Source of the DNA: Opitutia bacterium
GTDB lineage: Bacteria; Verrucomicrobiota; Verrucomicrobiae; Opitutales; UBA953
Reading direction: 5' to 3'
DNA: 42,074 bases
NCBI GenBank assembly: GCA_947465345.1
Contig: CANHZL010000004.1
Location: forward strand, 1-42,074
The position numbers and the translations under genes were made by a program. The notes beneath the pieces are model-generated. The model had not been told where the DNA came from, searched no databases, and worked only from the letters and a program-made list of their open reading frames with translations. Below, one piece after another: positions 7,779-17,024 of the stretch (position 1 is the stretch's first letter; each line of letters opens with the position of its first letter).

Positions 7779-8633
7779 ATGCCCGGCCCCATCGTCATCG
7801 TCACTCGCGGTAGCCCGCTGGCCCTCCAGCAGACGCATGACGCCGCCGCTCGCCTGCAGGCGGCGCTCGGCCGTCCGACGGAGATTCGCATCCTGACGAC
7901 CACTGGCGACCGCCAGGCAAGCTGGTCGCTCGAGAAGCAAGGCGGCAAAGGCCTCTTCACCGCCGAACTCGAGCAGGCCCTCCTGCGCGGCGAAGCCGAC
8001 CTCGCGATCCATAGCTCAAAAGACCTTCCGACGGAGATGCCGGCCGGCCTCGCCATCGCGGTCTGCCTGCAGCGCCAGGACGCGCGCGACGTGCTCGTGC
8101 GACGAAGTGAGATTACCAGCCCGAAGCTCATCGCCACCGGCAGCCCACGCCGCCGAGCGCAGGGCGCCCTCACCTTCCCGCAGGCGCAATGGACGGAACT
8201 GCGCGGCAACGTCGACACCCGCTTGAAGAAGCTGGCCAACGGCGAGGCCGACGCTTCCTACCTCGCCGCTTCCGGCCTTAATCGCCTCGGCATCAAGGAA
8301 TGGCCCGGCCTTTCATTCGAGCCCGTCTCGCTCGACGCCATGGTGCCCGCCGCTGGCCAGGGCGCTGTCGCCATCCAATCTCGCTCGGCCGAAGTCGCTC
8401 AGTATGTCGCCGCCGGCTGCGCCGCCACGACCTACTCCGTGACCGTAGAGCGCCTGTTCCTCGCCAAGCTCGGCGAAGGTTGCCACACCGCGTTCGCCTG
8501 CCACCACGCCGCGGGCCGCGTGCACCTTTTCCGCGCGGACTTCGGTCGCTGCGACTTCGACTTCCCTGTCATCGACCTCGCCGCGGCCTCCACGCGCACT
8601 GACGACATCCTCCGCCAGATCCTGCCCCGCTGA
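7779..8633 (+). CDS. hemC: Hydroxymethylbilane synthase (porphobilinogen deaminase)
   Basis: 284 residues. Joins four porphobilinogen units into the linear tetrapyrrole preuroporphyrinogen in the cytoplasm. Seen: TRGSPLALQQ at the N terminus, the HSSKDLP motif (Lys81, catalytic Asp82), GTGSPRR-type motif ATGSPRRRAQ (about 119-128), LRGNVDTRL (141-149) and Cys235 in LGEGCHTAFA, the residue that carries the dipyrromethane cofactor. A little shorter than the 310-residue enterobacterial enzyme, in the C-terminal domain. hemD starts 2 bases after the stop. Confidence 0.97.
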   Translation: MPGPIVIVTRGSPLALQQTHDAAARLQAALGRPTEIRILTTTGDRQASWSLEKQGGKGLFTAELEQALLRGEADLAIHSSKDLPTEMPAGLAIAVCLQRQDARDVLVRRSEITSPKLIATGSPRRRAQGALTFPQAQWTELRGNVDTRLKKLANGEADASYLAASGLNRLGIKEWPGLSFEPVSLDAMVPAAGQGAVAIQSRSAEVAQYVAAGCAATTYSVTVERLFLAKLGEGCHTAFACHHAAGRVHLFRADFGRCDFDFPVIDLAAASTRTDDILRQILPR

Positions 8634-8635
8634 CC

Positions 8636-9417
8636 ATGAGTAAACTCCCCCTTCGCGACCGTCTCGTCGTCCTCACCCGTCCGGAAGGACGTGGCGCTGA
8701 CTGGAAGACCGCCCTCGTTGACGCCGGCGCGGCGGTTTCGGAGCTTCCGCTGCTCGAGATCAAGTTCGAGCCCGATGACACCGTCCTTAGCGAGGTCCTT
8801 GATGCCATGGGTGAATACGACTGGCTCGTCTTCACCAGCGCCAACGGCGTGCGCGGCTTCTTCGACCGCTTCTTTGAACGCTTCACCGATATCCGTTCCG
8901 TCGGCGGCGTGCGCTTCGCCTGCCTCGGCCCCGCGACCGAGAAGGCCCTGCGCCAGTACCACCTCGATTCCGACCTTACAGCGACCCAGAACGACGCGCT
9001 CTCGCTGGGACGCGAGCTGATGACCAAGCACGACATCGAGAACCAGAAGGTCCTCGTCGTCACCGGCAACCTCAACACGCCCGAACTGCCGCGCCTCCTC
9101 ATGGAAGGCGCCATGGCGATTGTCGACGTGATCAAGGTCTACGCCACCGAGGAGAAGTCCGTCGCCGAGTCGCCCGAGGCCGCCGAGTTCCGTCGCCGCG
9201 GCGCCGACATCATCGTCTTCGCCAGCCCTTCGGCAGTGGAATCCTTCTTACACCAGGCCGCTTCGCTGCGTCCGGACGCCGGTGCGCGCCAGCCCAAGGC
9301 CATCGCCATCGGCGCCACCACCGCCGACGCACTGCGCAAGGCCGGCATCCCGCTGGCTGGCACCGCTTCCGCCCCAACCGCCGTCGCCATCCGCAACGCG
9401 GTGATCGAAGCCCTCAC

Positions 9418-9421
<4 letters not shown>
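8636..9421 (+). CDS. hemD: Uroporphyrinogen-III synthase
   Basis: 261 residues; closes and inverts ring D of the HemC product to give uroporphyrinogen III. This family is weakly conserved, but the fold signature is visible: LVVLTRPEGRGADW at the start, FTSANGVRGFF (about 62-72), CLGPATEKAL (about 94-103), ATxEK then DIIVFASPSAVESFL (about 190-205) and AIGATTADALRKAGI near the end. Its place directly after hemC confirms the assignment. It overlaps trpF by 4 bases. Confidence 0.94.
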
Positions 9422-10496
<1,075 letters not shown>

Positions 10497-10518
10497 GTCC
10501 CATGTTCGGAGCAAGCAG

Positions 10519-10546
10519 AAGGGCGTCCCTCGGGACGCCCTTTTTC
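10519..10546 (+). terminator. Intrinsic terminator after the P-II gene
   Basis: GGGCGTCC (10521-10528) pairs with GGACGCCC (10533-10540) around CTCG; flanking AA and a T5 tract extend the stem. Stands between the convergent P-II and cupin genes. Confidence 0.92.
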
Positions 10547-10552
10547 TTTGGC

Positions 10553-11068
10553 TTATTTCGCGGCGGCCTTGGCCGCGGCCCTCGCGGCGTCGCGCCTGGC
10601 CAGCATGCCGGGCGAATTCCACTTGATGACGTGATAGGTTGCCTGCCCGTCGCCGGCATTGCGGATCGCATGGTCGATATCGGCGGCCTGGAAGATGACG
10701 GAGCCTGGCCCGAGCTTTACCCAGTCGCCAGCGACGAGTGCCTCGACGGTCCCTTCCTTCACGATGAGTAGTTCTTCGTCGGCATGCCGATGAGCAGGGT
10801 GCGGCATCTGGCCTTTATCCAAAGTCGTCACATGCATCTCGAGCTCATCGAGGGTGGCCGTCGGGGCACGACAGACCGTGCGGGACTCGCCGACCTTGGT
10901 CTTCTTCACGACGAGCTTCTCCCAATCAAAGGCCATAGAACCCATGATGGGCTTGGGCGCAGCCACGGTCGCGGCGAGGCGATCCGAGCCAATAAAGCCG
11001 AAGAGACCGAGGCAAACGGAGGCGGTCAGGGAGGCGACGACGAGGTCGCGACGGGTTGGGGTAGTCAT
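10553..11068 (-). CDS. Cupin-domain protein with Tat-like N terminus
   Basis: 171 residues. The N terminus has RRDLVVAS before a hydrophobic run (about residues 9-28), like a twin-arginine signal or signal anchor, so the protein probably acts outside the cytoplasm. A single cupin_2 barrel follows: HPAHRHADEELLIVKEGTVEAL holds the His/His/Glu metal-ligand motif 1 (about residues 92-108) and DIDHAIRNAG supplies the later His. Ends in an Ala/Lys/Arg-rich tail. Substrate unknown; cupins range from enzymes to binding proteins. Divergent from the peptide-binding lipoprotein gene. Confidence 0.88.
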   Translation of the reverse strand: MTTPTRRDLVVASLTASVCLGLFGFIGSDRLAATVAAPKPIMGSMAFDWEKLVVKKTKVGESRTVCRAPTATLDELEMHVTTLDKGQMPHPAHRHADEELLIVKEGTVEALVAGDWVKLGPGSVIFQAADIDHAIRNAGDGQATYHVIKWNSPGMLARRDAARAAAKAAAK

Positions 11069-11155
11069 GGATCATTCATAGGAAACCTGCCGAGGAGAGT
11101 AAAGAGCCCATCCAGACGCCTTGCCCTCCGGCCGACCCCAGGCCTAATCTGCCGC

Positions 11156-12820
11156 ATGCTTCGCCCTGCGCTCCGATGGACGGCCGCCCTACTTGCCTTG
11201 GCGTGCCTGCTCACTGGCTGCGGCGACGGCAAGACTACCGCCGAACGAAAAGCCGCCGAGGGCTACCTGATTATCAACAACATGGCCGAGCCCTCCGGCC
11301 TCGACCCGCAGACCATCACCGGCCTCAGCGAAAGCCACATCATCGCGGCACTCTTCGAAGGGCTCGTAAACTACGACCCCCAGGATCTCCATCCCGTTCC
11401 GGGCGTGGCCGAGAGCTGGACGATGTCGAAAGACGGTAAGGCCTGGACGTTCCGCCTGCGCGCCGATGCCCGCTGGTCCAACGGCGATTCGGTCACCTCG
11501 GCCGACTTCCTCTTCAGTTACGAACGCATGCTCACGCCGAGCTTCGGCGCCGAGTACGCCTCGATGCTGCACGGCATCCGCGGAGCCAAGGCCTTCCACA
11601 GCGGCAAGACCAAGGACTTCAAGTCGGTCGGCGTCCGCGCCCCTGACGCGCATACGCTCGTCATCGAGCTCGAAGATCCGATTCCGTATTTCCTCCAGCT
11701 CCTCTGCCATCATAGCTGGATCCCCGTGCACCCAGCCACGATTCTCAAGTATGGCAAAATGGATTCGCTCAACACGCTGTGGACCCGGCCCGGCGCGCTG
11801 ATCGGCAACGGAGCCTTCACACTCGAGAAATGGGAAGTCGCCCGCCGCGTCGTCGTGCGCAAGAACCCCCGCTATTGGAACGCCGCGACCGTCTCACTCA
11901 ACGCGGTCGAGTTCCGCGCCATCTCCGATCTCTTTGCTGAGGAACGCGCCTTCCGCGGCGGCGAACTCCACATCACCGGCGCGGTACCGCCCTACAAGGT
12001 CGCCAAACTCCGCGAACAGAAAGCCCCGCAGCTGCGGCTCGACCCCTTCTTCTCCACGGCGTTCGTCTGGGTGAACTGTGACATCAAGGGCACCAAGCCA
12101 GTCGACCTCGCCGCCCGCAAAGCCCTCACCGATCCACGCGTGCGCCGCGCCCTCGGCATGGCGATTGACCGTAACCTGATCGCCGAAAAAGTCCTGCGCG
12201 CCGGCGAGTCGCCCGCTCTCCATTTCACGCCGCCTGGCGCGGGAGGATTCCAGTCGAACGCACTCTGGAAGCAGGACGCAAAAGAGGCCCGCCGTCTGCT
12301 CGCCGAAGCCGGCTACCCAGGTGGCAAGGGCCTGCCGAAGTTCGACTACCTGTACGCGACCTCCGAAGGCCAGCAGATGACGGCACAAGCCTATCAGGAG
12401 ATGTGGCGCCGCGAACTCGGCGTCGAAGTCGAGCTGCGTAACCTCGAGTGGAAGGTCTACCTGACCGCGATGCGCAAGGGCGAATACCACCTCTGCCGCG
12501 GCGCCTGGGTCGGCGACTACAACGACCCGAATACCTTCCTCGAGATGCTCATCAGCGGCAACGAGCTGAACGTCTCGCATTGGAATGATGGCGAGTATGA
12601 CCGCCTCCTTGGCCTCGCCGCGAAGGAGACCGATAGCGCCAAGCGCTTCGGCTACTTCCAGCAAGCCGAGGCTAGGCTCATTGAGCAGGCCCCCGTCCTG
12701 CCGGTCGTCTTTAATAAGAATAAGTTCCTCATCCGCCCTGAGGTGCAAGGCTGGTATCCGACCCTACTGGACCAGCACCCTTTCACCGCCGTCCGGCTCG
12801 TCCCCGCGAAAGGGGATTGA
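11156..12820 (+). CDS. Oligopeptide-type ABC transporter substrate-binding lipoprotein
   Basis: 554 residues, family SBP_bac_5 (OppA/DppA). The ATG at 11156 gives a lipoprotein signal, LACLLTGC, with the lipidated Cys near residue 22; the longer open frame upstream has no sensible N terminus. Seen: EPSGLDPQTITGLSESHIIAALFEGL, AESWTMSKDGKAWTFRLRADARWSNGD, VRRALGMAIDRNLIAEKVL and the late WVGDYNDPNTFLEML, all typical of peptide-binding proteins. No permease or ATPase genes lie beside it, so it serves a transporter coded elsewhere or acts as a solitary binder. Confidence 0.93.
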   Translation: MLRPALRWTAALLALACLLTGCGDGKTTAERKAAEGYLIINNMAEPSGLDPQTITGLSESHIIAALFEGLVNYDPQDLHPVPGVAESWTMSKDGKAWTFRLRADARWSNGDSVTSADFLFSYERMLTPSFGAEYASMLHGIRGAKAFHSGKTKDFKSVGVRAPDAHTLVIELEDPIPYFLQLLCHHSWIPVHPATILKYGKMDSLNTLWTRPGALIGNGAFTLEKWEVARRVVVRKNPRYWNAATVSLNAVEFRAISDLFAEERAFRGGELHITGAVPPYKVAKLREQKAPQLRLDPFFSTAFVWVNCDIKGTKPVDLAARKALTDPRVRRALGMAIDRNLIAEKVLRAGESPALHFTPPGAGGFQSNALWKQDAKEARRLLAEAGYPGGKGLPKFDYLYATSEGQQMTAQAYQEMWRRELGVEVELRNLEWKVYLTAMRKGEYHLCRGAWVGDYNDPNTFLEMLISGNELNVSHWNDGEYDRLLGLAAKETDSAKRFGYFQQAEARLIEQAPVLPVVFNKNKFLIRPEVQGWYPTLLDQHPFTAVRLVPAKGD

Positions 12821-12851
12821 AGGCCAGACTTACTCCACTCATCTTATTCCT

Positions 12852-13364
12852 ATGCGCTTCCTCGCCCTCGCCCTCCTCGCCTCCCTGACCGCCGTCACTG
12901 GCTCCGCCCAAGCTGACCCTCTGCGCGCAGCCGTACCCGGGGAAGACAAGGCCTTCGCGAAACTTCGCGGCATCACCTTCTTCTTTATCGACGTCAGCAC
13001 CTCCGAAAGCCGCCCCGAAGACGCTGACCTCCGGGGAGAGATCCGCGATGCCATGGAGCTCGAGATGCGTCGCGCGGGCATCACGCCCAAGGAATTCAAC
13101 CCGCAGACGCCGGAAGTGTCTACCCCACTGCTTTCCATCGACGTCCGCTTTAATCGCGGCCTCGGTCGCTACGACGCCGACGTGGTCCTTGCCGTGCGCG
13201 ATAACGCCACAATCACCCGCAACAAGGAAGCCGTACTGGCCCAGTCTTACGCGCAGTCGAAGCGCGCGAGTGGTACCTCCGAGGCCACGCTGAACCGCGA
13301 GATCAAGGCCCGCAGCCGCGAACTGGTGCAGGACATTATCGTGGGCATCAAGTCCCTTAAGTAA
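12852..13364 (+). CDS. Exported protein of unknown function
   Basis: 170 residues. A clear Sec signal peptide (MRFLALALLASLTAVTGSAQA, cleavage likely after AQA) precedes a mixed alpha/beta domain of about 150 residues with FAKLRGITFFFIDVST near the start, an acidic-basic helix DLRGEIRDAMELEMRRAGI and a C-terminal ELVQDIIVGIKSLK. No family recognised with confidence. It follows the peptide-binding lipoprotein by 31 bases and may be co-transcribed. Confidence 0.85.
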   Translation: MRFLALALLASLTAVTGSAQADPLRAAVPGEDKAFAKLRGITFFFIDVSTSESRPEDADLRGEIRDAMELEMRRAGITPKEFNPQTPEVSTPLLSIDVRFNRGLGRYDADVVLAVRDNATITRNKEAVLAQSYAQSKRASGTSEATLNREIKARSRELVQDIIVGIKSLK

Positions 13365-13381
13365 GGCCACCGGCCTCGCCT

Positions 13382-13891
13382 TTGGACCTCCTGAAGAAGA
13401 TGCGTGGCGACGGGGCTAACCCGCCGCCACGTTCCTCGCTATCGGTCATCATCACGACTGTCATTGCGGCGATTGCCGTCATCGGTGGACTCTCTTACCT
13501 TACCCACGAACTGGAGCTCATGCTCCTACTCGGCACCTTCGGCGCCAGCTCCCTGCTCGTGTTCGCCTACCCTGATTCGCCCTTCTGCCAGCCTCGTAAC
13601 GTCATCCTAGGTCATCTCATCGGGACCGCCGCCGGATTAGTCTTCCTGCAATTCTGCCCCATCTCTTGGTGGTGCGACGCACTGGCCGTCGGCACGGCCA
13701 TCGGCTTAATGAAGCTTACCCGCACCGTCCACCCACCGGCCTGCTCAAACCCCCTTATCATCTTCGCCATTAAGCCAAGCTGGACCTTCCTACTCTTCCC
13801 CACCCTGGCCGGCGCGGCCTTGATCGTCGTCGTCGCCCTCTTCTATCACAACTTGCGCCGAGAGGCCCGCTGGCCCAAATATTGGTTCTAA
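13382..13891 (+). CDS. HPP-family integral membrane protein
   Basis: 169 residues, four to five membrane segments. Carries the hallmarks of the HPP family: LLLGTFGASSLLVFAYPDSPFCQPRNVILGH and RTVHPPACSNPLI, the His-Pro-Pro motif that names the family. Some members take part in nitrite or other small-ion transport; others are uncharacterised. The reading frame opens with TTG at 13382; an ATG at 13400 would cut off MDLLKK before the conserved MRGDG, so TTG is preferred. It ends 4 bases before the Rid-family gene. Confidence 0.9.
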   Translation: MDLLKKMRGDGANPPPRSSLSVIITTVIAAIAVIGGLSYLTHELELMLLLGTFGASSLLVFAYPDSPFCQPRNVILGHLIGTAAGLVFLQFCPISWWCDALAVGTAIGLMKLTRTVHPPACSNPLIIFAIKPSWTFLLFPTLAGAALIVVVALFYHNLRREARWPKYWF

Positions 13892-13895
13892 ACTT

Positions 13896-14360
13896 ATGTC
13901 CTCCATCGAAGCCCGCCTCTCCGAACTCGGCCTCTCCCTGCCGACTCCGCCCGCCGCCGCCGGCGCCTATGTCCCCGCCGTCCGTACGGGCAACCTGCTG
14001 TACCTCGCCGGCACATTGCCGATGAAGGATGGCAAGGTCGCTTCGCTCGGCAAGGTGGGCCGCGAGGTCGACCTCGTCCAAGCCGCCGAAGCCGCCAAGC
14101 TCTGCACGCTCAACGCGCTGGCCAACGCCAAAGCCGCCCTTGGCTCGCTCGACCGCGTGGTGCGCGTGGTCATGGTTAACGGCTTCGTAAACGGCGTCGA
14201 CGGCTTCAGCGACAGCCCCAAGGTGCTTAACGGCGCCTCGGAATTCCTACTCCAAGTCTTCGGCGATGCCGGCAAGCACGCCCGCGCCGCGGTCTCCGTC
14301 AACGGACTGCCACTCGGCGTCTCCGTCGAGGTCCAAATCGTGCTCGAAGTCCGCGACTGA
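13896..14360 (+). CDS. Rid-family (YjgF/YER057c/UK114-like) protein
   Basis: 154 residues, longer than RidA (about 128) and matching a subgroup with an N-terminal extension. Seen: VRTGNLLYLAGTLPMKDGKV, ALGSLDRVVRVVMVNGFVNG and the C-terminal RAAVSVNGLPLGVSVEVQIVL. RidA itself hydrolyses reactive imines using an Arg just before the LP of this last motif; here the segment reads VNGLP, so that Arg appears to be missing and imine deaminase activity is doubtful. Cytoplasmic trimer expected. Convergent with the tolA-like gene, 6 bases apart. Confidence 0.9.
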   Translation: MSSIEARLSELGLSLPTPPAAAGAYVPAVRTGNLLYLAGTLPMKDGKVASLGKVGREVDLVQAAEAAKLCTLNALANAKAALGSLDRVVRVVMVNGFVNGVDGFSDSPKVLNGASEFLLQVFGDAGKHARAAVSVNGLPLGVSVEVQIVLEVRD

Positions 14361-14366
14361 GATCAC

Positions 14367-15167
14367 TCAGCCGTCGGACAGGCTGATCTTGGTGAAGTCG
14401 ATCTTGAAGGCCGACCCTTTGGGCGGCTTACCGCAGTTTCCGACCATACCGCAGGCTCGCTTCACCAGCTCGGCCATTCGGGCGTCGCCAGGTTTCGTCA
14501 GCCAGCCAGAGAAAGAGACGAAGCCGGCGGCATCGATGGAAAGCGTGACACCGCAGGAACCACCTGTGGCAATCGATGAACCTTCAGCCGCAACGAGATC
14601 ATTCCAGGCCGTCCGCAGACGGGCTTGGACCTCGCCCGCATAGATTGCCTGTTCGGAGGCCGAACCGCCTTCGCCGCCATTGTCGCCGGCACCGAAGCTG
14701 CGCCCCTTCTTCACTGAGACGCCGCCGATACCGCCCGTCTTACCGGACCCGGACTTGCCGCCTTTCGACTTCATGAATTCGCCTAGCGTGGTCTTGCCTG
14801 TGCTACTACTCGCGCCCGACTTAGCGGTGGATTTCGTCATCGTCTTGGCTGAGTTCTGGGAAGTCGCCGCCGATTGTTCCGCCTGCTCGCGCTCCTTAAG
14901 GATTTTATCGACGTCGAGTTTTTTGAGGTGAATCCGGGTGACGCCATTATTCGAGCCAACCTCGGAACCCTGCGCAACACCCGCCTTCTTCCCGATCTCG
15001 CCGGGTCGCTTACCCGGGATGCCATTGAGGTCGACCAAGAGCGGATCCACCGGCTCGATGACCTCACCTGGATGACGTGAGGCGTACCAAGAAAACCCGA
15101 TAATTGCGCCTAGGATGCCGAGGTGTAATGCGACGGAACCGACCCAACCTTTGCCTCCGGTCGACAT
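14367..15167 (-). CDS. TolA/TonB-like periplasm-spanning protein
   Basis: 266 residues from the ATG ending at 15167 (1 base after the ExbD/TolR stop). One N-terminal transmembrane helix (about residues 10-27), then a long Gly/Ser/Lys-rich, low-complexity linker (about 80-175) and a C-terminal domain with EVQARLRTAWNDL and VTLSIDAAGFVSF, resembling TonB/TolA C-terminal domains. Two Cys pairs (near 205 and 240) could form disulphides. Its order after TolQ/ExbB and TolR/ExbD genes suggests a TolQ-TolR-TolA unit for outer-membrane constriction, but no tolB or pal follows, so a Ton role is also possible. Confidence 0.88.
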   Translation of the reverse strand: MSTGGKGWVGSVALHLGILGAIIGFSWYASRHPGEVIEPVDPLLVDLNGIPGKRPGEIGKKAGVAQGSEVGSNNGVTRIHLKKLDVDKILKEREQAEQSAATSQNSAKTMTKSTAKSGASSSTGKTTLGEFMKSKGGKSGSGKTGGIGGVSVKKGRSFGAGDNGGEGGSASEQAIYAGEVQARLRTAWNDLVAAEGSSIATGGSCGVTLSIDAAGFVSFSGWLTKPGDARMAELVKRACGMVGNCGKPPKGSAFKIDFTKISLSDG

Positions 15168-15168
15168 C

Positions 15169-15594
15169 TCAGCGCGTCTCGGTGTCCAGCCCCGCCTTGG
15201 TGAGCCCCTTGGCCCGGGCGGCGGAAAGGACGTCGATAATTTTCTGGTAGGACAGCACGCCGTCACCGCGGATGCGCAGGACCGGCTGCTCGGCTTCCGG
15301 CATGGCGGCGATGGCGGCGAACTCGGTCTCCAACTGGGCGAAGGTCACGGAACGGGAACCAATCGAGTAACCGCCATTACGGTCGATACTCACGAAACGA
15401 TATTGGACCTTGGTATCCGGGGTCTTGCCCGCGCCCTTCTCGGCCTTGGGTAAGTTGACCGCGGTGGTCTGTTCAAGCACCGGCGTCGAGATCATAAAGA
15501 TGATCAGCAACACGAAGCAGAGGTCGAGCATCGGCGTGACGTTCAGCTCACTGATGACGTGGAGCCGGTTGGGTCTGGAAAACGAGCGGGCCAT
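15169..15594 (-). CDS. ExbD/TolR-family protein (second cluster)
   Basis: 141 residues. Cytoplasmic N terminus, then ELNVTPMLDLCFVLLIIFM with the conserved transmembrane Asp at residue 24, and a periplasmic domain ending GLTKAGLDTETR, a form close to classical TolR/ExbD (VTPMVDVMLVLLIIFM). It starts 6 bases downstream of the ExbB/TolQ-like stop and is followed by the tolA-like gene after 1 base. This copy looks more canonical than the one at 1496-1909. Confidence 0.94.
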   Translation of the reverse strand: MARSFSRPNRLHVISELNVTPMLDLCFVLLIIFMISTPVLEQTTAVNLPKAEKGAGKTPDTKVQYRFVSIDRNGGYSIGSRSVTFAQLETEFAAIAAMPEAEQPVLRIRGDGVLSYQKIIDVLSAARAKGLTKAGLDTETR

Positions 15595-15600
15595 GCGGGC

Positions 15601-16443
15601 TTACTGTGCGTCTTCCCAGCCCGGCAAGGAGGAGGGAGATTCGGCGACGGGGAGCGGGGCGGCCTCGGCGGGAGTGGCCGGAGCGGCGGCACGAAGCAGG
15701 CGATCGCGTTCCTGCGCAGCTTCAAAGTTGCGGCGAGCTTCGCCTTCGAGTTCCAGTTCGACCCGGTCCGCGAGCGAGCTGGCGAAGTTCTCGAGCTCGG
15801 TCGTCATGATCTTCACCTGAGTGAGGAGGTAGTTATAACCGAAGGTGGCGGGAATCGCGACGAGTAGGCCGAGGGTCGTGGTCACGAGCGCACCGCAGAC
15901 GCCGGGAGCCAGCTGCGCGATACTCGCTTTTTCGGTGAGCGCTCCAAAGGTAACCATCACGCCCCAAACCGTGCCCAGCAGGCCGAGGAACGGACCGCCG
16001 GAGACCAGTGAACTGAGTAGCACCATCTTGTCCTCGTACTTCACCATCGTCCGGGCGACGCCACGCTGGATCGCGTTCTCGACGTGACCCATGCAAAGGG
16101 TGACGTCCGACTTGCGCACAAGGCGCCCCTTATGGCGCTGCACCGCGGAGACGCCTTCGGCGACAAGGAACTCGTAAGGTCCGAGATTGGAGCCGCGCGG
16201 GAAATTAAGCGCGACGACAGAGGCCTCGTCGCGGAGACGACGTTCGAACGCATGATTGCGACGGCGCAACTCCTGGACGTCGGACCACTTCTGGATCATG
16301 GCACCCCAACCGATGAAGGAGCAGATGAGGAGGACGACGGCGACGGCCATGCCGGCGGAGTCCATCTGCTTGAAATACCAGAGTGCGCCTTTGTCGGTCT
16401 CGGCCAGCACAAGCATGAGTACGGGAGAAAGCATCGCTTTCAT
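15601..16443 (-). CDS. ExbB/TolQ-family proton-channel protein (second cluster)
   Basis: 280 residues from the ATG ending at 16443; an in-frame TTG two codons upstream is less likely. Membrane segments at about residues 32-52, 150-175 (GGPFLGLLGTVWGVMVTFGAL) and 190-212 (LVTTTLGLLVAIPATFGYNYL). The C-terminal tail is cytoplasmic, Glu/Arg- then Pro/Ala-rich (about 240-280). First gene of the three-gene unit; divergent from the McsA-like gene with under 90 bases between them. Confidence 0.94.
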   Translation of the reverse strand: MKAMLSPVLMLVLAETDKGALWYFKQMDSAGMAVAVVLLICSFIGWGAMIQKWSDVQELRRRNHAFERRLRDEASVVALNFPRGSNLGPYEFLVAEGVSAVQRHKGRLVRKSDVTLCMGHVENAIQRGVARTMVKYEDKMVLLSSLVSGGPFLGLLGTVWGVMVTFGALTEKASIAQLAPGVCGALVTTTLGLLVAIPATFGYNYLLTQVKIMTTELENFASSLADRVELELEGEARRNFEAAQERDRLLRAAAPATPAEAAPLPVAESPSSLPGWEDAQ

Positions 16444-16531
16444 AGGCAATCCGCCGACGGCATGGCTTCAACCTGAAAAGGTTCGTTGTCGCACTTGAAT
16501 CGGAGGCCATTCGCCTGCATGGTGACCCTGC

Positions 16532-17017
16532 TTGATTCCTCGTCCGCCATCCTGCCAAGGCTGCATCCAGAACGCCGCCGTGTACTTCACCCTCGTAGCC
16601 GGGGGCAAGGCGGAGACCTATGCCTGCTGCCAAGGGTGCCCCTCCCTGCTTGCGGACTCCATCCTTCCCTCCCTCGCGCTAGGGCTGAAGTTGACCGTAC
16701 CGACCCCCGTCGGCCGGGGCAAGTGCCCCTCCTGCGGCTTCCGCTGGGCCGACTTTGACCGGGTCCACCGCTTCGGCTGCGCGACTTGCTACGAAGCCCA
16801 CGCCCCTCAGGCCCTGGCCACCATCGCCCGTATCCAGCCGGGTCTCGAGCACCACGGCCGCCGGCCTTACGACGCCGCGGCCGACCGCGACGCCAAGCTG
16901 ACCAAGGCGCGCGGACTCTTGAAAGCCGCCATGAAGGAAGAGGACTACGAAACCGCGGCGGTCCTCCGGGATCAGATTGCCGAGCTCGAAGCCGGCCTGC
17001 CTGGAGCCAAACCCTGA
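16532..17017 (+). CDS. McsA-like protein: four CxxC zinc pairs plus UVR domain
   Basis: 161 residues. Four Cys pairs are visible: Cys8/Cys11, Cys33/Cys36, Cys65/Cys68 and Cys83/Cys86, then a UvrB/UvrC-type helical hairpin at about 126-154 (LLKAAMKEEDYETAAVLRDQIAELE). This is the architecture of McsA, which in Firmicutes activates the protein-arginine kinase McsB; no kinase gene is adjacent here. The start is TTG at 16532: the nearby ATG is out of frame, and the first CxxC lies only eight residues in. No clear ribosome-binding site. surE follows 7 bases after the stop. Confidence 0.88.
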   Translation: MIPRPPSCQGCIQNAAVYFTLVAGGKAETYACCQGCPSLLADSILPSLALGLKLTVPTPVGRGKCPSCGFRWADFDRVHRFGCATCYEAHAPQALATIARIQPGLEHHGRRPYDAAADRDAKLTKARGLLKAAMKEEDYETAAVLRDQIAELEAGLPGAKP

Positions 17018-17024
17018 CCTTAGG

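Noticed and set aside
10784..11155. Open frame extending the peptide-binding lipoprotein upstream by about 120 codons.
   Set aside because: It lies opposite the cupin gene, and the lipoprotein signal begins exactly at the ATG at 11156.
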